Shown: positions 1 to 11,500, counted from the first letter of the stretch. The stretch is 64,000 nucleotides of DNA from Kosakonia oryzendophytica (GCF_900094925.1 NZ_FMAY01000001.1:434001-498000); one strand, 5' to 3'. Notes: generated from the sequence alone by a model not told the origin. Translations and numbers: made by a program.

Positions 1-434
1 GTGCCTTTACCGTTCTCGTCAAGCGTAACGCAGGCGATCGCGGAAGTCGTAAACATTGGCGGTGCTTCACCCGGGCAGAGCTCGGACACCAGGTAACCCA
101 CCAGTGGCAGGTGAGAGATCACCAGCACAGAGGAGAGACCTTCGTTCGCCAGCGCCTGAAGATAAGCGCTAACAAGGCCAATGTCGCCACAAGGCGTCAG
201 TTCCGGCAGGACATCCACGTTGTCAGGCAGGTTTACACACTCCCCCACCATTTTCAGCGTCTGTTCAGCACGTAAAAAAGGGCTGACCAGAACACGTTCA
301 ACATCCACTTTTTGACCTTTCAACCAGGTTGCCATCAGACGGGATTCGTCGCAGCCACAAGGGGTTAAGGGACGAACCGAGTCACTGGCTGCATCGAGGG
401 CAGCGTCGCCGTGACGCATGATAAAAACTTGCAT
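1..434 (-). CDS. sixA: Phosphohistidine phosphatase SixA (partial, 3' end outside window)
   Basis: SixA removes phosphate from phosphohistidine on phosphotransfer proteins: ArcB in early work, NPr of the nitrogen PTS more recently. It is a small cytosolic histidine phosphatase. The visible 144 residues begin MQVFIMRHGD, so the RHG catalytic motif is at residues 7-9 with His8 as the likely phospho-acceptor. A second conserved His lies in VISHLPLVGY. The sequence follows E. coli SixA (161 aa) almost residue for residue, so about 17 residues are missing beyond position 1. The ATG is at 432-434. It is upstream of fadJ in the same orientation, as in E. coli, with about 200 bp between. Identification is firm; the C-terminus cannot be seen. 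Confidence 0.95.
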   Translation of the reverse strand, partial: MQVFIMRHGDAALDAASDSVRPLTPCGCDESRLMATWLKGQKVDVERVLVSPFLRAEQTLKMVGECVNLPDNVDVLPELTPCGDIGLVSAYLQALANEGLSSVLVISHLPLVGYLVSELCPGEAPPMFTTSAIACVTLDENGKG

Positions 435-643
435 ATTGCACCGCTTTTGTTAACCAGAATCATTAATAGTTCCACTGCGAAACCCTTTCGCAACGACGGG
501 AAATATCAATGGCCGGGCATTGTGCCTGATTCATTCTCTGAATGAAACGCTGTTTTTTACCTCAATGGCGTAAGTGTAGTCAATGATTGTTTACAAAATA
601 ACCGCGAACGCCATGAGCAATAACAGATTTAAATATTTAGACC

Positions 644-2791
644 TTAACTTACAGAATCAGTTTCTTTTGCCGGACAAAAAGTCTCGCCCTGCTCCGTCAT
701 CCGTAACAGTGCTTCACAGGGGCGGAAACGTGGCCCGTATTGTATCTCCAGCCGCTGTAGCGCCACCACCACATCCCGCGCGCCGAGCCGGTCCATATAA
801 TGGAATGGCCCCCCCAGAAACGGAGGGAAACCGATGCCAAACACGGCGCCGATATCGCCATCGCGCGAACTGCGGATCACCTGCTCATCAAAGCAGCGCG
901 CTGCTTCATTAAGCATCAACATGACGCAGCGTTCCGCTATCTGTTCTGCGGGCAATTTGCCATTGCCAGAGGTGCCGATTAAGCGGTAGATCGCCGGATC
1001 AGGTTGTTTTTTGCTTTTACGCCCTTTCACAGGGTAAAGATAGAAACCGCGGGCATTTTTTCTGCCTTTGCGATCGTCGTTCAAAATTGCACTAACAACA
1101 CTTGCAGGGGCGCTAAATCGCTCTCCATAAGCGGCTTCCAACACCGGGATAATTTTCGTTCCAGTATCAATACCAACCTCGTCCAACAGTTGAATTGGCC
1201 CGACCGGGAAACCAAATTTCACTAATGCCTGATCAATCGCCTCAATACGCTCCCCTTCACTGAGCAGACGCATGGCTTCACTGATATAAGGGGCAAGAAT
1301 GCGGTTAACGTAAAACCCAGCTTTATCGGCCACCACAATCGGTGTTTTCCCTTGTTTCTTTGCCAGCTTAACGGTTGTGGCAATGGTCTGTTCGTCAGTA
1401 CCGGCATGGGGGATCACTTCCACCAACGGCATTTTTTCTACCGGGCTGAAAAAGTGTAATCCAATAACCTTCTGCGGGCGCTGCGCATACGCTGCAATAT
1501 CACCAATTGGTATAGAAGAAGTGTTGGATGCAAAAATGGTGTGTAGTGCGCAATTCTCCTCAACTTCCCGAACCATTTGTTGTTTCAGCGCCAGGTCTTC
1601 AAATACGGCTTCAATCACCAGATCGCGATGGGCAAAACCACGGTAATCCAGCGAACCAGAAATCTTCGCCATCTGGCTGTCACGTTCCGCGGGTTTGAGA
1701 TAGCGACGCCGGACTTTTTTATCCAGCTCTTGCCAGCTGTATTTCAGCGCATGATTAATGCCTTTCGCATTGATATCCTTAATGCGTACCGGCAATCCCC
1801 CTTTGCTGGCCGTCACAAAAGCGATACCTCCGCCCATCAACCCGCCGCCTAACACGCCGATGGTGCTTAACGGCCCCGGTTCAACCGCACTGCCGGGATC
1901 TTTTTTCACGTCGGTACTGGCAAAGAACAGATGACGCAGCGCCTGCGATTGCGGCGTCATCGCCAGTTGGCCAAAAGCGCGCGCTTCGGCGTCATAACCG
2001 CTACTGCGCCCGTGCGTCAGCCCGGTTTCAATCACCGATAAAATACGCGGTGCGGCAGGATAGTTCCCCTGCGTTTTTTGAGCCGTTTTCTTCGCCACCA
2101 TGCGAAATAACAGCGTACGACCGAGCGGCCCGGCGAGAATGCGTTCGCGAACCGGTAAGCGGCGACTGACAGGATGCCCCTTCGTTGCCAGTTCCGCTGC
2201 AGCATCCAGCAAAATCGAGCGGGGAACAACATCATCCACCAGCCCGGCCTTTAACGCCTGGCGCGGACGAAGCTGCTTACCGGTCAGGATCATCTCCAGC
2301 GCAGTACTCACGCCCACCAACCGCGGTAAACGTTGTGTGCCACCGGAGCCAGGCAACAGGCCGAGCTGAACTTCCGGTAGACCCAGCACCGTTTTTCCGT
2401 CATCGGTACAGATACGGCGATGGCACGCCAGCGCCAGTTCAAGGCCTCCCCCCAGACAAGCACCATGAATAGCGGCAATCACCGGAATGGGCAGCGCGTG
2501 GATTTCCGCCATCATCTGCTGCCCCTGATGGGCAAGATCTTCCGCTTCTTTAGCCGTCTTACAGCGGGCAATCATGTTGATGTCCGCCCCGGCGATAAAG
2601 TTATCTGGTTTGGCGGAGATGAAAACGACGCCCCGCAGCGATTTGTTATCACGAATCTGCTTTAAAATGGCGCGGACTTCAGCGCCAAACTCCGCTTTCA
2701 GCGTGTTCATCTTTTCGTCCGGTACATCAATGGTGACAACCGCCACATTGTCGGGGCGCACGCTAAGCGTAAATGCGGATGTGAATGTCAT
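644..2791 (-). CDS. fadJ: Fatty acid oxidation complex alpha subunit FadJ
   Basis: FadJ is the bifunctional enoyl-CoA hydratase / 3-hydroxyacyl-CoA dehydrogenase of the FadIJ complex, used mainly for anaerobic beta-oxidation. The 715 residues match E. coli FadJ (714). The N-terminal crotonase domain (about 1-190) shows the oxyanion-hole segment [15 protein letters not shown] and the acidic segment [18 protein letters not shown] Rossmann dehydrogenase domain starts near residue 310 ([13 protein letters not shown]) and is followed by two C-terminal 3HCDH segments ([27 protein letters not shown]). Its ATG overlaps the fadI stop by one base (TAATG at 2789-2793), so translation is probably coupled. 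All catalytic segments look intact. The start agrees with the family apart from variable first residues. Confidence 0.97.
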   Translation of the reverse strand: MTFTSAFTLSVRPDNVAVVTIDVPDEKMNTLKAEFGAEVRAILKQIRDNKSLRGVVFISAKPDNFIAGADINMIARCKTAKEAEDLAHQGQQMMAEIHALPIPVIAAIHGACLGGGLELALACHRRICTDDGKTVLGLPEVQLGLLPGSGGTQRLPRLVGVSTALEMILTGKQLRPRQALKAGLVDDVVPRSILLDAAAELATKGHPVSRRLPVRERILAGPLGRTLLFRMVAKKTAQKTQGNYPAAPRILSVIETGLTHGRSSGYDAEARAFGQLAMTPQSQALRHLFFASTDVKKDPGSAVEPGPLSTIGVLGGGLMGGGIAFVTASKGGLPVRIKDINAKGINHALKYSWQELDKKVRRRYLKPAERDSQMAKISGSLDYRGFAHRDLVIEAVFEDLALKQQMVREVEENCALHTIFASNTSSIPIGDIAAYAQRPQKVIGLHFFSPVEKMPLVEVIPHAGTDEQTIATTVKLAKKQGKTPIVVADKAGFYVNRILAPYISEAMRLLSEGERIEAIDQALVKFGFPVGPIQLLDEVGIDTGTKIIPVLEAAYGERFSAPASVVSAILNDDRKGRKNARGFYLYPVKGRKSKKQPDPAIYRLIGTSGNGKLPAEQIAERCVMLMLNEAARCFDEQVIRSSRDGDIGAVFGIGFPPFLGGPFHYMDRLGARDVVVALQRLEIQYGPRFRPCEALLRMTEQGETFCPAKETDSVS

Positions 2792-4101
2792 TATTCAGCC
2801 TCCAGAACCATGGCCGCACCCAACCCACCTGCTGCACAGGCGGTCACCAGACCAAAACCGCCGCCGCGTCGGCGCAGTTCATGCAGTGTTTGGGTGATCA
2901 TCCTCGCCCCGGTGGCGGCGAACGGATGCCCGTACGCAATAGAGCCGCCCAGCACGTTAAATTTGCTGTCGTCCACTTCACCTGTCGCCTGCGAGCGCCC
3001 AAGCACCTCGCGGGCAAACCGATCACTGGCCATCAGCTTCAGGTTGCTCAGGGTTTGTGCGGCAAAAGCTTCATGCATATCAAGCAAGGTTAAATCCGCC
3101 ATCGTCAGCCCGGCTCTCTCCAACGCCAGCGGCGTCGCCCATGCCGGCCCCAGCAACATGTCCTGCTGTACGGCAATAGCGGTGAATGCATAGCTGCGCA
3201 GATAACCCAGCGGGGTTAAGCCCAGCTCTTTTGCGCGGGATTCGGTCATCAAGATCACCGCGGCTGCACCGTCGGTTAACGGCGTACTGTTTGCCGCCGT
3301 CACCGTGCCATGCCGACGATCAAACGCCGGACGCAGCTTTGCGTAATCCGCAAGGCTGGACTGGGCTCGCACGTTATTATCCTGCACCACGGGTTCGCGA
3401 AACGGCGGCGCGTAAGCGGTCATCACTTCATCGGCCAGTTTGCCTTCTGACCACGCCTGCGCGGCAAGCTGGTGCGAGCGATGCGCCAACGCATCCTGTT
3501 GCTCACGGGTAATCGCGTAGGTTTTCGCCATCTGCTCGGCAGTATCCCCCATGCGCAGGCCGGTGGAATACTCCGCCACAGCCGGTGGTACCGGCAGCAA
3601 ATCGCGCAGGCGAAGACGGGAAAAAAGTTTCAGTTTTTGCCCAAGCGTACGGGCTTTGTTGGCATCCACCAGCGTGCGTGCCAGCGTTTTGCTGACACCA
3701 ATAGGCAAGACGGAAGAGGAATCCGCACCACCGGCGATCCCGGCGCGGATAGTGCCCGCCAGCAAACTTTCCGTGACATTCGCCACGGCCTGAAAACTGG
3801 TGGCACACGCGCGACTGACGCTGTAGGCATCCGTATGGACGCTCATGCCAGTACCGAGCACGATCTCGCGGGCGATATTGGGCGCTTCCGGCATCTGAAC
3901 GACCTGGCCAAAGACCAGTTGCTCAATCACCTCAGGCGGAATTTCGCTGCGCGCCAGCATCTCACCCACCACCATTTTTCCCAAATCGATAGCCGGTACA
4001 CCGTGAAACACGGTCGCCTGGCGGGCAAAAGGTGTTCGTAACCCACTGACAATGGCAATGCGGTCACCCTGACGGGTAACAAGCGGTAATGCCTGACTCA
4101 T
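2791..4101 (-). CDS. fadI: 3-ketoacyl-CoA thiolase FadI
   Basis: FadI is the thiolase (beta) subunit that cleaves 3-ketoacyl-CoA to acetyl-CoA and a shortened acyl-CoA in the FadIJ complex. The 436-residue protein has the nucleophile Cys99 in SRACATS, the catalytic His in [11 protein letters not shown] and the second active-site Cys in [10 protein letters not shown] near the C-terminus. Length equals E. coli FadI (436). It is the first gene of a fadI-fadJ operon and ends in a one-base overlap with fadJ. A good FadR-type operator lies 32-48 bp upstream of the ATG, so repression by FadR and relief by long-chain acyl-CoA is expected. Confidence 0.97.
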   Translation of the reverse strand: MSQALPLVTRQGDRIAIVSGLRTPFARQATVFHGVPAIDLGKMVVGEMLARSEIPPEVIEQLVFGQVVQMPEAPNIAREIVLGTGMSVHTDAYSVSRACATSFQAVANVTESLLAGTIRAGIAGGADSSSVLPIGVSKTLARTLVDANKARTLGQKLKLFSRLRLRDLLPVPPAVAEYSTGLRMGDTAEQMAKTYAITREQQDALAHRSHQLAAQAWSEGKLADEVMTAYAPPFREPVVQDNNVRAQSSLADYAKLRPAFDRRHGTVTAANSTPLTDGAAAVILMTESRAKELGLTPLGYLRSYAFTAIAVQQDMLLGPAWATPLALERAGLTMADLTLLDMHEAFAAQTLSNLKLMASDRFAREVLGRSQATGEVDDSKFNVLGGSIAYGHPFAATGARMITQTLHELRRRGGGFGLVTACAAGGLGAAMVLEAE

Positions 4102-4132
4102 AACACTCCCCTGTTAACAGCGTAATGCGCAA

Positions 4133-4149
4133 AGTGGTCTGACCTGATA
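4133..4149 (-). promoter_or_regulatory. FadR operator upstream of fadI
   Basis: The 17-mer AGTGGTCTGACCTGATA closely fits the FadR consensus built on the core TGGTCNGACCTGTT. It sits 32-48 bp upstream of the fadI ATG, where binding would block transcription of fadIJ. A FadR site at the E. coli fadIJ promoter is established. The call here rests on the sequence match and position. Confidence 0.75.
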
Positions 4150-4226
4150 ACAGTCTTAACCAATTTTTTACATTTAGCCAATGGGGGGAGAAAAAAAGTG
4201 AGAGCTAAGGCACAGAGAAGCTTAAC

Positions 4227-4251
4227 AAAACGCTCCCGAAGAACGGGAGCG
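4227..4251 (-). terminator. Rho-independent terminator of yfcZ
   Basis: Inverted repeat CGCTCCCG / CGGGAGCG (4231-4251) with a 5-nt loop, followed on the minus strand by TTTTG. It lies 12 bp after the yfcZ stop codon. Confidence 0.8.
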
Positions 4252-4263
4252 TGGAGGGAGAAA

Positions 4264-4548
4264 TTAACGCAGCCCGAGCTGGAAAATCAGGGTTTCCGCT
4301 TCACATGCGAAAACAAAGTCGATATCCAGTTGGACACCACCCGCCACTTCCGTAAAGGAAGAGGTGATCTGGCAAGGGTCGGACTCTACGCTGCGAGCTC
4401 TGGCGCTCAGCGCGGCCAGCGTTTCTTCAGCGTCGGTACGATTGCTGAACACGCGGCTGTAAGAGGCGGTGCAATCGGAGTTGTCCATAATGGTGCCAAC
4501 ATCCATACAGCAGCAAACCGGGGTTTCATCAGCACTGCATTTACTCAT
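4264..4548 (-). CDS. yfcZ: DUF406 family protein YfcZ
   Basis: A small cytosolic protein of 94 residues, collinear with E. coli YfcZ (94 aa), of the YfcZ/YiiS (DUF406) family. Its biochemical role is not known. The start MSKCSADE was chosen over an upstream in-frame codon because it gives the family length. The N-terminus carries a CCC cluster (residues 12-14 in ETPVCCCMDV), a family hallmark that could bind metal or be redox active; that is inference. It is conserved between fadI and fadL, hinting at a link with fatty-acid metabolism but not proving one. A clean terminator follows. Confidence 0.9.
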   Translation of the reverse strand: MSKCSADETPVCCCMDVGTIMDNSDCTASYSRVFSNRTDAEETLAALSARARSVESDPCQITSSFTEVAGGVQLDIDFVFACEAETLIFQLGLR

Positions 4549-4793
4549 TGTTGATTTCCTCTGAATTCGCACCCAAGGTGCCAGGTAAACGATGTGATTA
4601 TTTTACGCTCCGGCGAATAGGCTCTCCAGTTGTTCATTCCATGTAGGGCCTTAAGTGACCGAAATCACACTTAAAAATGATCTAAAACAAAAATCATCCA
4701 ATCGCCTGATTAAGACTTACCCCGTTTTTGCCACGCAGATCCCGTTTCGAAGATCACAATTGAAAAAACTTATATACAAACTTGCAACATTCC

Positions 4794-4833
4794 CTCTGGT
4801 CAGACCTATACTTCCGCCACTGGTCTGATTTGT
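4794..4833 (+). promoter_or_regulatory. Tandem FadR operators upstream of fadL
   Basis: Two FadR-like boxes lie 23 bp apart: CTCTGGTCAGACCTATA (4794-4810) and CCACTGGTCTGATTTGT (4817-4833). Both contain the TGGTCNGA core. E. coli fadL is known to have two FadR sites in the same region. They are about 95-130 bp upstream of the fadL start, so the promoter is presumably within or just downstream of them. The remainder of the 377-bp yfcZ-fadL gap is A+T-rich with no recognisable gene. Confidence 0.75.
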
Positions 4834-4925
4834 CTGAAGTACCTCAGACCCTACACTTCGCGCTCCGTTACGACATGTAACATAGTTTGAATAAAAATAA
4901 CTCGATTTCGAATGAGGTTATGGTC

Positions 4926-6248
4926 ATGAGCCAGAAAACCCGTTTTACCAAGTCTGCTCTGGCAGTCGCAGTGGCAATCGTCTCTACCCAGGCCTGGTCC
5001 GCAGGCTTTCAACTCAATGAGTTTTCTTCCTCTGGCCTTGGTCGGGCCTATTCAGGTGAAGGCGCTATCGCAGATGACGCGGGCAACGCCAGCCGCAACC
5101 CTGCATTGATTATGATGTACGACCGCCCGATGTTCTCTGGCGGTGCTGTGTTTATCGACCCGGATGTCAACGTTACCGGCCGCTCTGCTATCGGGAATGA
5201 TGCAAGCCAAAGCAACATTGCGCCAACCGCCTGGGTACCGAACCTGCACTTTGTTGCGCCGATTAATGAGCAGTTTGGTTGGGGCGCGTCTGTCACCTCC
5301 AATTATGGTCTGGCTACTGAATTTAACGATGGTTACACAGCCGGTTCGATGGGCGGGAAAACCGACCTTGAAACCCTGAACCTGAACCTCAGCGGTGCCT
5401 ATCGCCTGAACAACCACTGGAGCTTTGGCCTCGGTTTTGATGCCGTCTATGCAAAAGCAAAAGTTGAACGCTACGCGGGCGATCTGCCACAGATGGTAGA
5501 TGCGCAAACACGCGGCGTTTTTAATTTATCCCGTGCTATTCCGGCAAACACACAAATTGCGCGGCTGAAGGGTGATGAGTGGGGGTTTGGCTGGAACGCC
5601 GGTATCCTGTACGAGCTGGATAAAAATAACCGTTACGGTTTGACCTATCGTTCAGAAGTTAAAATCGACTTTGATGGCGATTATCGCAGCAATCTGCCGC
5701 TCACCGTGAATGCGCTGGCCCCTGCATTGGGTCTTAACAACCTGCCTTATGCCACAGCGGGTTCCACTATCAATGGTGCGCTGACGCTGAACCTGCCGGA
5801 GATGTGGGAACTGTCAGGTTACAACCGTATCGATCCGCAGTGGGCCATCCACTACAGCCTGACCTACACCAGCTGGAGCCAGTTCCAGGAGCTGAAAGCC
5901 ACCGGCAGCAACGGTCAAACCCTGTTCTATAAAGATGAAAGCTTTAAAGACGTGTACCGCATCGCTCTGGGCACCACCTATTATATGGATGATAACTGGA
6001 CCTTCCGCGCCGGTATCGCCTATGACGATAGCCCGGTTCCGGCCGATAAGCGCTCTATCTCCATTCCGGACCAGGATCGTCTGTGGCTGAGCACCGGTGC
6101 GACCTATGCATTTAACAAAGATGCCTCTGTCGACGTCGGTGTTTCGTATATGCATGGTCAGAAAGTGAAGTTCACCGAAACCCCGTATACCTTCCAGTCT
6201 AGTGGCCGGGCATGGCTGTACGGCATGAACTTTAACTACGCCTTCTGA
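4926..6248 (+). CDS. fadL: Long-chain fatty acid outer membrane transporter FadL
   Basis: FadL is the 14-strand outer-membrane beta-barrel that imports long-chain fatty acids and serves as a phage T2-type receptor. The start chosen ([10 protein letters not shown]) gives 440 residues against 446 in E. coli. An in-frame ATG two codons earlier (4920) and a TTG at 4887 are less likely because GAGG at 4914-4917 is best spaced for 4926. A signal peptide ends around STQAWSA, and the mature N-terminal hatch begins [21 protein letters not shown]. The C-terminus ends NFNYAF with a terminal Phe, as expected for BAM recognition. Differences from E. coli are concentrated in the surface-loop segment after GDLPQMV (about residues 190-210). 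FadR sites lie upstream. Confidence 0.97.
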   Translation: MSQKTRFTKSALAVAVAIVSTQAWSAGFQLNEFSSSGLGRAYSGEGAIADDAGNASRNPALIMMYDRPMFSGGAVFIDPDVNVTGRSAIGNDASQSNIAPTAWVPNLHFVAPINEQFGWGASVTSNYGLATEFNDGYTAGSMGGKTDLETLNLNLSGAYRLNNHWSFGLGFDAVYAKAKVERYAGDLPQMVDAQTRGVFNLSRAIPANTQIARLKGDEWGFGWNAGILYELDKNNRYGLTYRSEVKIDFDGDYRSNLPLTVNALAPALGLNNLPYATAGSTINGALTLNLPEMWELSGYNRIDPQWAIHYSLTYTSWSQFQELKATGSNGQTLFYKDESFKDVYRIALGTTYYMDDNWTFRAGIAYDDSPVPADKRSISIPDQDRLWLSTGATYAFNKDASVDVGVSYMHGQKVKFTETPYTFQSSGRAWLYGMNFNYAF

Positions 6249-6263
6249 TAAGACAGCGGTAAT

Positions 6264-6296
6264 AAAAAAGGTGAGCATTCGGCTCACCTTTTTTGT
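6264..6296. terminator. Bidirectional terminator between fadL and mlaA
   Basis: Stem AAGGTGAGC / GCTCACCTT with a short ATTCG loop, flanked by A-tract and T-tract (AAAAAA ... TTTTTT). It lies between two convergent genes and can terminate both. Confidence 0.85.
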
Positions 6297-6306
6297 TGGC
6301 TGCGGT

Positions 6307-7065
6307 TTATTCCGCATCAATATCTTTCAAATCGCCCTCTATCGCCTTCGCGTTAGGGTTCTCTTGCGGCTTCAGCTTGCCACCATTGGCAATAAAATCA
6401 TGACGCTGGAAGTAGGCTTCGCGCACCATAATATACGGATCGGAAGACTGGCGGAGTAAGCCATCGGAATCCAGCAGTTGCGCGCGGGTTTCAATGCCTT
6501 CCACCGTCCATTTACCGACGGACAATGGCCACGTCAGCCAGGAAAGCACCGGATAGAGCGTATCCGCTGCATCACCACCATCTTCACGCAACGTGAAACT
6601 GCCATAGAATGGCAACTGCATATAGGGACCGTAACCGATGCCATAATGGCCGAGCGTACTGCCGAAGCGGTGCGGTTCAACGCGCTGCAATTTCGGGTTA
6701 GACATGCCGGCAACGTCCATAAAGCCGCCCATCCCCAGCAAGGTGTTCAGGAAGAAACGGGTAAAGTGAACCATCCCCTGGTAGGGATCTCCCTGTAAGA
6801 AGAAGTTCGCCATGATCGCCGGCTCTTCAAGGTTGCTGGTAAAGTTGCTCAGACCGTTGCGCGCCGGTTGCGGCACATAATTACGCCACGCAACCGCGAC
6901 GGGTCTGACAACGTAAGGATCCAGCACATTGAAGTTGAAGTTGTACATGGTGCGGTTGAACCCTTCAAACGGGTCTGAACGCCCCTGCGACTCTCGGGTA
7001 CCGGAGCTGGCGCAGCCGACCAGCACCGTGGTAGCCAGCGCAAGCGCCGACAGGCGGAATTTCAT
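6307..7065 (-). CDS. mlaA: Intermembrane phospholipid transport lipoprotein MlaA (VacJ)
   Basis: MlaA is the outer-membrane lipoprotein that removes misplaced phospholipids from the outer leaflet and passes them through OmpC/OmpF-MlaA to periplasmic MlaC. The ATG at 7063-7065 yields 252 residues (E. coli 251). It is preceded by AGGGAG and gives a signal peptide ending in the lipobox LVGC (Cys18). The conserved segments SDPFEGFNRTMYNFNFNVLD, the donut-forming hydrophobic helices and QRHDFIANGG are present. Longer upstream starts would spoil the signal peptide. It is transcribed toward fadL and shares the terminator at 6264-6296. Confidence 0.96.
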   Translation of the reverse strand: MKFRLSALALATTVLVGCASSGTRESQGRSDPFEGFNRTMYNFNFNVLDPYVVRPVAVAWRNYVPQPARNGLSNFTSNLEEPAIMANFFLQGDPYQGMVHFTRFFLNTLLGMGGFMDVAGMSNPKLQRVEPHRFGSTLGHYGIGYGPYMQLPFYGSFTLREDGGDAADTLYPVLSWLTWPLSVGKWTVEGIETRAQLLDSDGLLRQSSDPYIMVREAYFQRHDFIANGGKLKPQENPNAKAIEGDLKDIDAE

Positions 7066-7375
7066 AGGTGTCTCCCTGGAGAATATGGCCATCGGTGAAT
7101 GCCATCCATAAAGGCGCAAACGCAAAATGCCCGGATTTGCGCCCGCAACATGTCACGCATTGTATCAGCGCGTCTTATGATGTCTACGCAGCGAACAGTC
7201 TTCATTTCAGCATAGCCCGCATTCAGCGGTGCGCTGCGTTGACAATTTTATACATACTTTCCCGACGACGTATCACCATTGTTGCTTTCCCCTGCACTTT
7301 AGGACGATACCGCCACGAATCGCCACAGAAACTCGCTACGCTTAATTGCATCTGCAGAGAACAAGTGAGGTTGTA
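7066..7375. other. mlaA-yfdC divergent intergenic region
   Basis: This 310-bp gap must hold the promoters of the divergently transcribed mlaA and yfdC. A TTGACA hexamer is visible near 7240 but no well-spaced -10 follows it, so no promoter is called. No small ORF with a ribosome-binding site or stable RNA structure was recognised. Confidence 0.4.
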
Positions 7376-8311
7376 GTGGACGCAATAAAAGAAGAGAAAA
7401 TCGACACGCAGAGTAAAGAGATCGCCGTCGAGAGCGACGAAAAAAAGCGTGGCGAAAAAATCGAACTGGATGAAGACAGGCTCCCCTCTCGCGCCATGGC
7501 AATTCACGAACATATTCGTCAGGATGGCGAGAAAGAGCTGGAACGTGATGCAATGGCGCTATTCTGGTCGGCTATCGCCGCCGGGCTATCAATGGGGGCA
7601 TCTCTGCTGGCAAAAGGGATATTTCACGTTCAGCTTGATGGCGTACCCGGCGGTTTCTTGCTGGAAAACCTCGGTTATACCTTTGGTTTTATCATCGTCA
7701 TCATGGCGCGCCAGCAGTTGTTTACCGAGAACACAGTGACAGCCGTATTGCCGGTCATGCAAAACCCCGGTTGGGTGAATTTTGGTCTGATGACGCGCTT
7801 GTGGGGCGTGGTGCTGTTGGGGAATCTTATCGGCACGGCGATTGCGGCCTGGGCATTTGAGCATATGCCGATTTTTGATGAACAGACGCGCGATGCTTTT
7901 GTCAAAATCGGCATGGATGTGATGAAAAACACGCCGGGCGAAATGTTCTCCAACGCGATTATTTCCGGCTGGATCATCGCCACCATGGTGTGGATGTTTC
8001 CTTCAGCTGGCGCGGCGAAGATTGTGGTAATCATTCTGATGACCTGGCTTATTGCACTGGCGGATACCACGCATATTGTGGTGGGGGCGGTGGAAATTTT
8101 TTATCTGGTTTTTAACGGCACACTGCACTGGAGCGAGTTTATCTGGCCTTTCGCGCTACCGACGCTCGCCGGAAATATTTGCGGCGGGACCTTTATTTTC
8201 GCCCTGCTCAGCCATGCGCAAATCCGCAACGATATGATCAACGCTCGTAAGGCTGAGGCGAAAGCCAGGGCCGAAGAGGAAAAGCGCCAGAACAAGGGTG
8301 CGGAAAAATAA
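7376..8311 (+). CDS. yfdC: Formate/nitrite transporter (FNT) family inner membrane protein YfdC
   Basis: YfdC belongs to the FNT channel family. Its substrate is not established; surfactant or stress export has been suggested for E. coli. The GTG start at 7376 follows AGTGAGG by 5 nt and gives 311 residues (E. coli 310). An upstream in-frame TTG (7346) is rejected. A charged cytosolic N-terminus of about 45 residues (many Glu/Lys) precedes six predicted membrane helices, for example AMALFWSAIAAGLSMGASLL, LGYTFGFIIVIMARQQLFTENT and IVVIILMTWLIALADTTHIVVG. The C-terminal tail is Lys/Glu rich. The next gene downstream is tRNA-Arg. Confidence 0.93.
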   Translation: MDAIKEEKIDTQSKEIAVESDEKKRGEKIELDEDRLPSRAMAIHEHIRQDGEKELERDAMALFWSAIAAGLSMGASLLAKGIFHVQLDGVPGGFLLENLGYTFGFIIVIMARQQLFTENTVTAVLPVMQNPGWVNFGLMTRLWGVVLLGNLIGTAIAAWAFEHMPIFDEQTRDAFVKIGMDVMKNTPGEMFSNAIISGWIIATMVWMFPSAGAAKIVVIILMTWLIALADTTHIVVGAVEIFYLVFNGTLHWSEFIWPFALPTLAGNICGGTFIFALLSHAQIRNDMINARKAEAKARAEEEKRQNKGAEK

Positions 8312-8392
8312 GCATAAACGGTGACAGTTTAATCACTTGGCGGCCTGCGCGCTTAACGTGGCGCGCAAATGACGTTATACTCCAGCCGCCCT

Positions 8393-8467
8393 GTCCCCTT
8401 AGTTAAATGGATATAACGAGCCCCTCCTAAGGGCTAATTGCAGGTTCGATTCCTGCAGGGGACACCA
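8393..8467 (+). tRNA. argW: tRNA-Arg (anticodon CCT)
   Basis: Complete 75-nt cloverleaf: acceptor GTCCCCT pairing with AGGGGAC, D-arm, anticodon stem AGCCC/GGGCT with loop CTCCTAA (anticodon CCT at 8426-8428), T-arm GCAGG-TTCGATT-CCTGC, and encoded CCA. It lies after yfdC as in E. coli, where argW is the attachment site of the CPS-53/KpLE1 prophage. In this window the accessory gene at 8532 begins just downstream. Confidence 0.97.
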
Positions 8468-8531
8468 GAGCATCCTTTTATTGCTTAAATCTTCACGTTA
8501 TTTGCTCTCCCGGCTGATTATCACAAGCGCG

Positions 8532-11500
8532 TCAGGCATCCGGTGTGATTGCCTGTGTCGTGTTCATTGCCAGTGTCGTGTTCGTCCCGGCGGAATCGGT
8601 CAGTTCAAGACCGAATTTTTTAATCTCTTCATCGGTGAAGATACCGGCAACGCTAAAGTCGAGCGCTTGCGCAAGCTGTGTGGCTGTCAAATTGTCCACC
8701 AGTTCTTTCATAAAGGCATCCTCTTCATCAACTGAACGGCGTGTTCTGCTACCGGTTGCCAATGTAATCGCCCAGTGTCCGGTTTTCTCATCGCCAACCC
8801 ACTTGAATTTGAAACTACTGAGCAGTTCATTAATCAGTACGACCAATGAGTCTGCATTGTTCATTTTGGTATAAGCCCGCTCCATAGCCAGAAATAGCGC
8901 TCGGGCCTGCGCTATTGCGCGGTCCAGAGTATTTAATGGCGGAAGTTCATTGACCAGATACTCGGCAGATGTTTGTGCTGTACGGCCTAATGTTGCATGC
9001 GGACTGAATGATTCCCATCTTGATTCACCGAATCTAAAATGATGCTGTTTTAAATTGGGGAATTTTTTTCCTAAGTCGGCAATATAGGCATAGTCCTCAG
9101 ACCCAATGGCACGATGGGTCATCTCATGAAGAAGCGTGTTTTTAATCCCTTTCTCTTCTAATACCGTGGGGAAAACTAACATAATGCGTGCAGAAGGATC
9201 CCGCTCATAAACAAAAGCCACCGTTTGCGATATATCACCCTCACTTGCTGTAACGGGTACAACACGGCTGAGCTTGGTCTCTTTCACATGATAATGTGCT
9301 TGTTGGTAAAGCCGACTCGATAATTCATCAAGCCGTTGATAAGCTTCCCCAAGGATCGTAGCATCGGGCGTATTTAAATACCTGGCCAGCACCACGAGGA
9401 TCCCATCACGCAATTCTGGCGATGCTTTTGCTTGTCCAAGCAGTGCGGAAAGTTGATCCGCCCGGGTATATGTCTTATTAAACGCCGTTTCAACTTTATC
9501 AATATTTTTCGAGGGTATAAATCTCCCCCACCATTTTTTACCCACATTTGCTTTATAGGTTATAAAATCAGGCGCAGCTATTTGGAAGCCACTATTTTGT
9601 AATTCGTAGTTATAAAAATTTGTCAGGTTCTTGATTTTAGTGGGATCTCTGAGATTGAGCGCCAGATCTTGCATGATCGGCCTGAATTTGGTTATATCCG
9701 GACCGATCTCTTTCAATAAAGCGGCATATTTCATAATGAGATCGCCTTGCGATAAATTAACCGGCACATCTGCAAAAAACGGCAGGCTCTTCAGAGAAGA
9801 CTGTAACTCCGGATTTTCTTTTAACGCTTGTCGGATAGAAGCAGAAAGCGATGTTTCTGCTTCCGCACCTTTTTCCACGCCAAGCGTTTTCTCAAAAAAT
9901 TCCTGCATATCATCGAAATCCAACCCCGTGCTTTTCACGCTATTTTTGTATTCTTGCGAGGTATAAATCAGTACCCCATCCACGGGATAATCTTTTAGTG
10001 GGAGACTACCCGCCGCTTCCGTCATAGGCTCAAACTCTTCAAATAACTCTGAAAAATCAGCATCATTTTTGACATCATAATAGCCAGTCACATCATCAGT
10101 CTGCTTACTTTTCTTAATCACTGTTTGGAGCCATTCATTCTCATCAAAATAAATATATGAGAATTCATTATTATCGGAAAACATCTGTACCACCACCCGA
10201 TCATTACCTCTTCTCCCTTGCACAAAATATTGGTTTATCACTTCATCCGTAGTGCTTCCTTTTTTCCATCGGGTGAGGATACGGATATCAGATTTAAATC
10301 CCAATTCGCGCATTTTACTGATCACTTTTTTGGCAGTTTTTGATTGCTTCAGCAAGCCCTCCCCCGCAATGTTGTTTGCCGCAGCGCCAGCCCCGGTATC
10401 CGTCTGCTGTTTCGATGATCCGGCAGCAGCGTCTGTTTTGTCAGACGGTTTCGTTTTCACGGAGGGGCGTGCCGTGTCCGACGCTTTTAACGTCTCGACG
10501 ACCTTATCGAGATCGCTGCGCGCTTCTTTGCTGATCGTCGTCACCGTATCCGGTACTTTGCGCAGACGCCGGATACCGGTTTTGGTCATTACTTGTACCA
10601 GCTTTTCCTTCACTACCCGGTACAAGTCGGGCAGCGTTTCCTTCACCGCCGTATTCCCCAGACGCGCCAGCCGCCGGGTGCCTTTCACCACGCCGCCTAT
10701 TGCAGGCCCAGCCAGATTACCCCCCAGCTCAAACGCCGCCGCCATCACCATCGAACGGATATACAGCTCACGCTCTTCCTCATCATCTGCCAGCGACGCA
10801 AGCACAGCCGTTGGCACAACCTCTCCCAGCAGGGTGACCGCCAGAGATGCCGCAACCCATGGCAGAGCAGGGCCGCCCAGCATTACGCCACCGACCATAA
10901 GTAGCACCCCGGAGAGAATGGCCAGCGTATTTATCAATTCGAATGCAACGGCCCGTTTATGCTCCGCAGACGAGTAAATAAGATCGTCGTAAAGGTCGAC
11001 AAGATCCTTGCGATGCATATCGATAAGCTTGTCGAAGAGCACATCCGGCGTTTTTGCATAGGTGATAAAAGGTGGGTAGTAATCAGATGAAGATACTTCG
11101 GAGGTCATGTCCATAGAGTATGCTGGTGCATCATAGTGCTCTGCGCGATAGTCATAACTGTCGTCCACTTTCGCCAGCGCCTTCCCCGTCCGGATCGTCC
11201 GGTGTTTCTCCATAAAGGCCTTTATCGCGGGGTATTTTTCAATCACCACGCCAGGGGAAACCTTTCTCCCTCTCCCTTCCTTATGTACTTTGCCGGCAAA
11301 TCCAGGCCACGGCACTTCACAATAATCATTGTTCCACAGTGACAGTAGCACGCCGATTTTCTTTTGCTTGGGAACGAGAGAAGGTGAAACCGGAATAAAA
11401 ATCACATCAGCAAGGGTGACACCATGCCACTCCACGCTTTCCGCTTTGGTCTCGCCTTTGAGAAAACTTTCAACCGCATCGATATAGCGCTGATGGTACT

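Noticed and set aside
10252-10977. 241-codon plus-strand open frame inside the giant gene
   Set aside because: It is opposite the giant gene in a constrained GC-rich stretch, has no ribosome-binding site or family likeness and is a reading-frame shadow.
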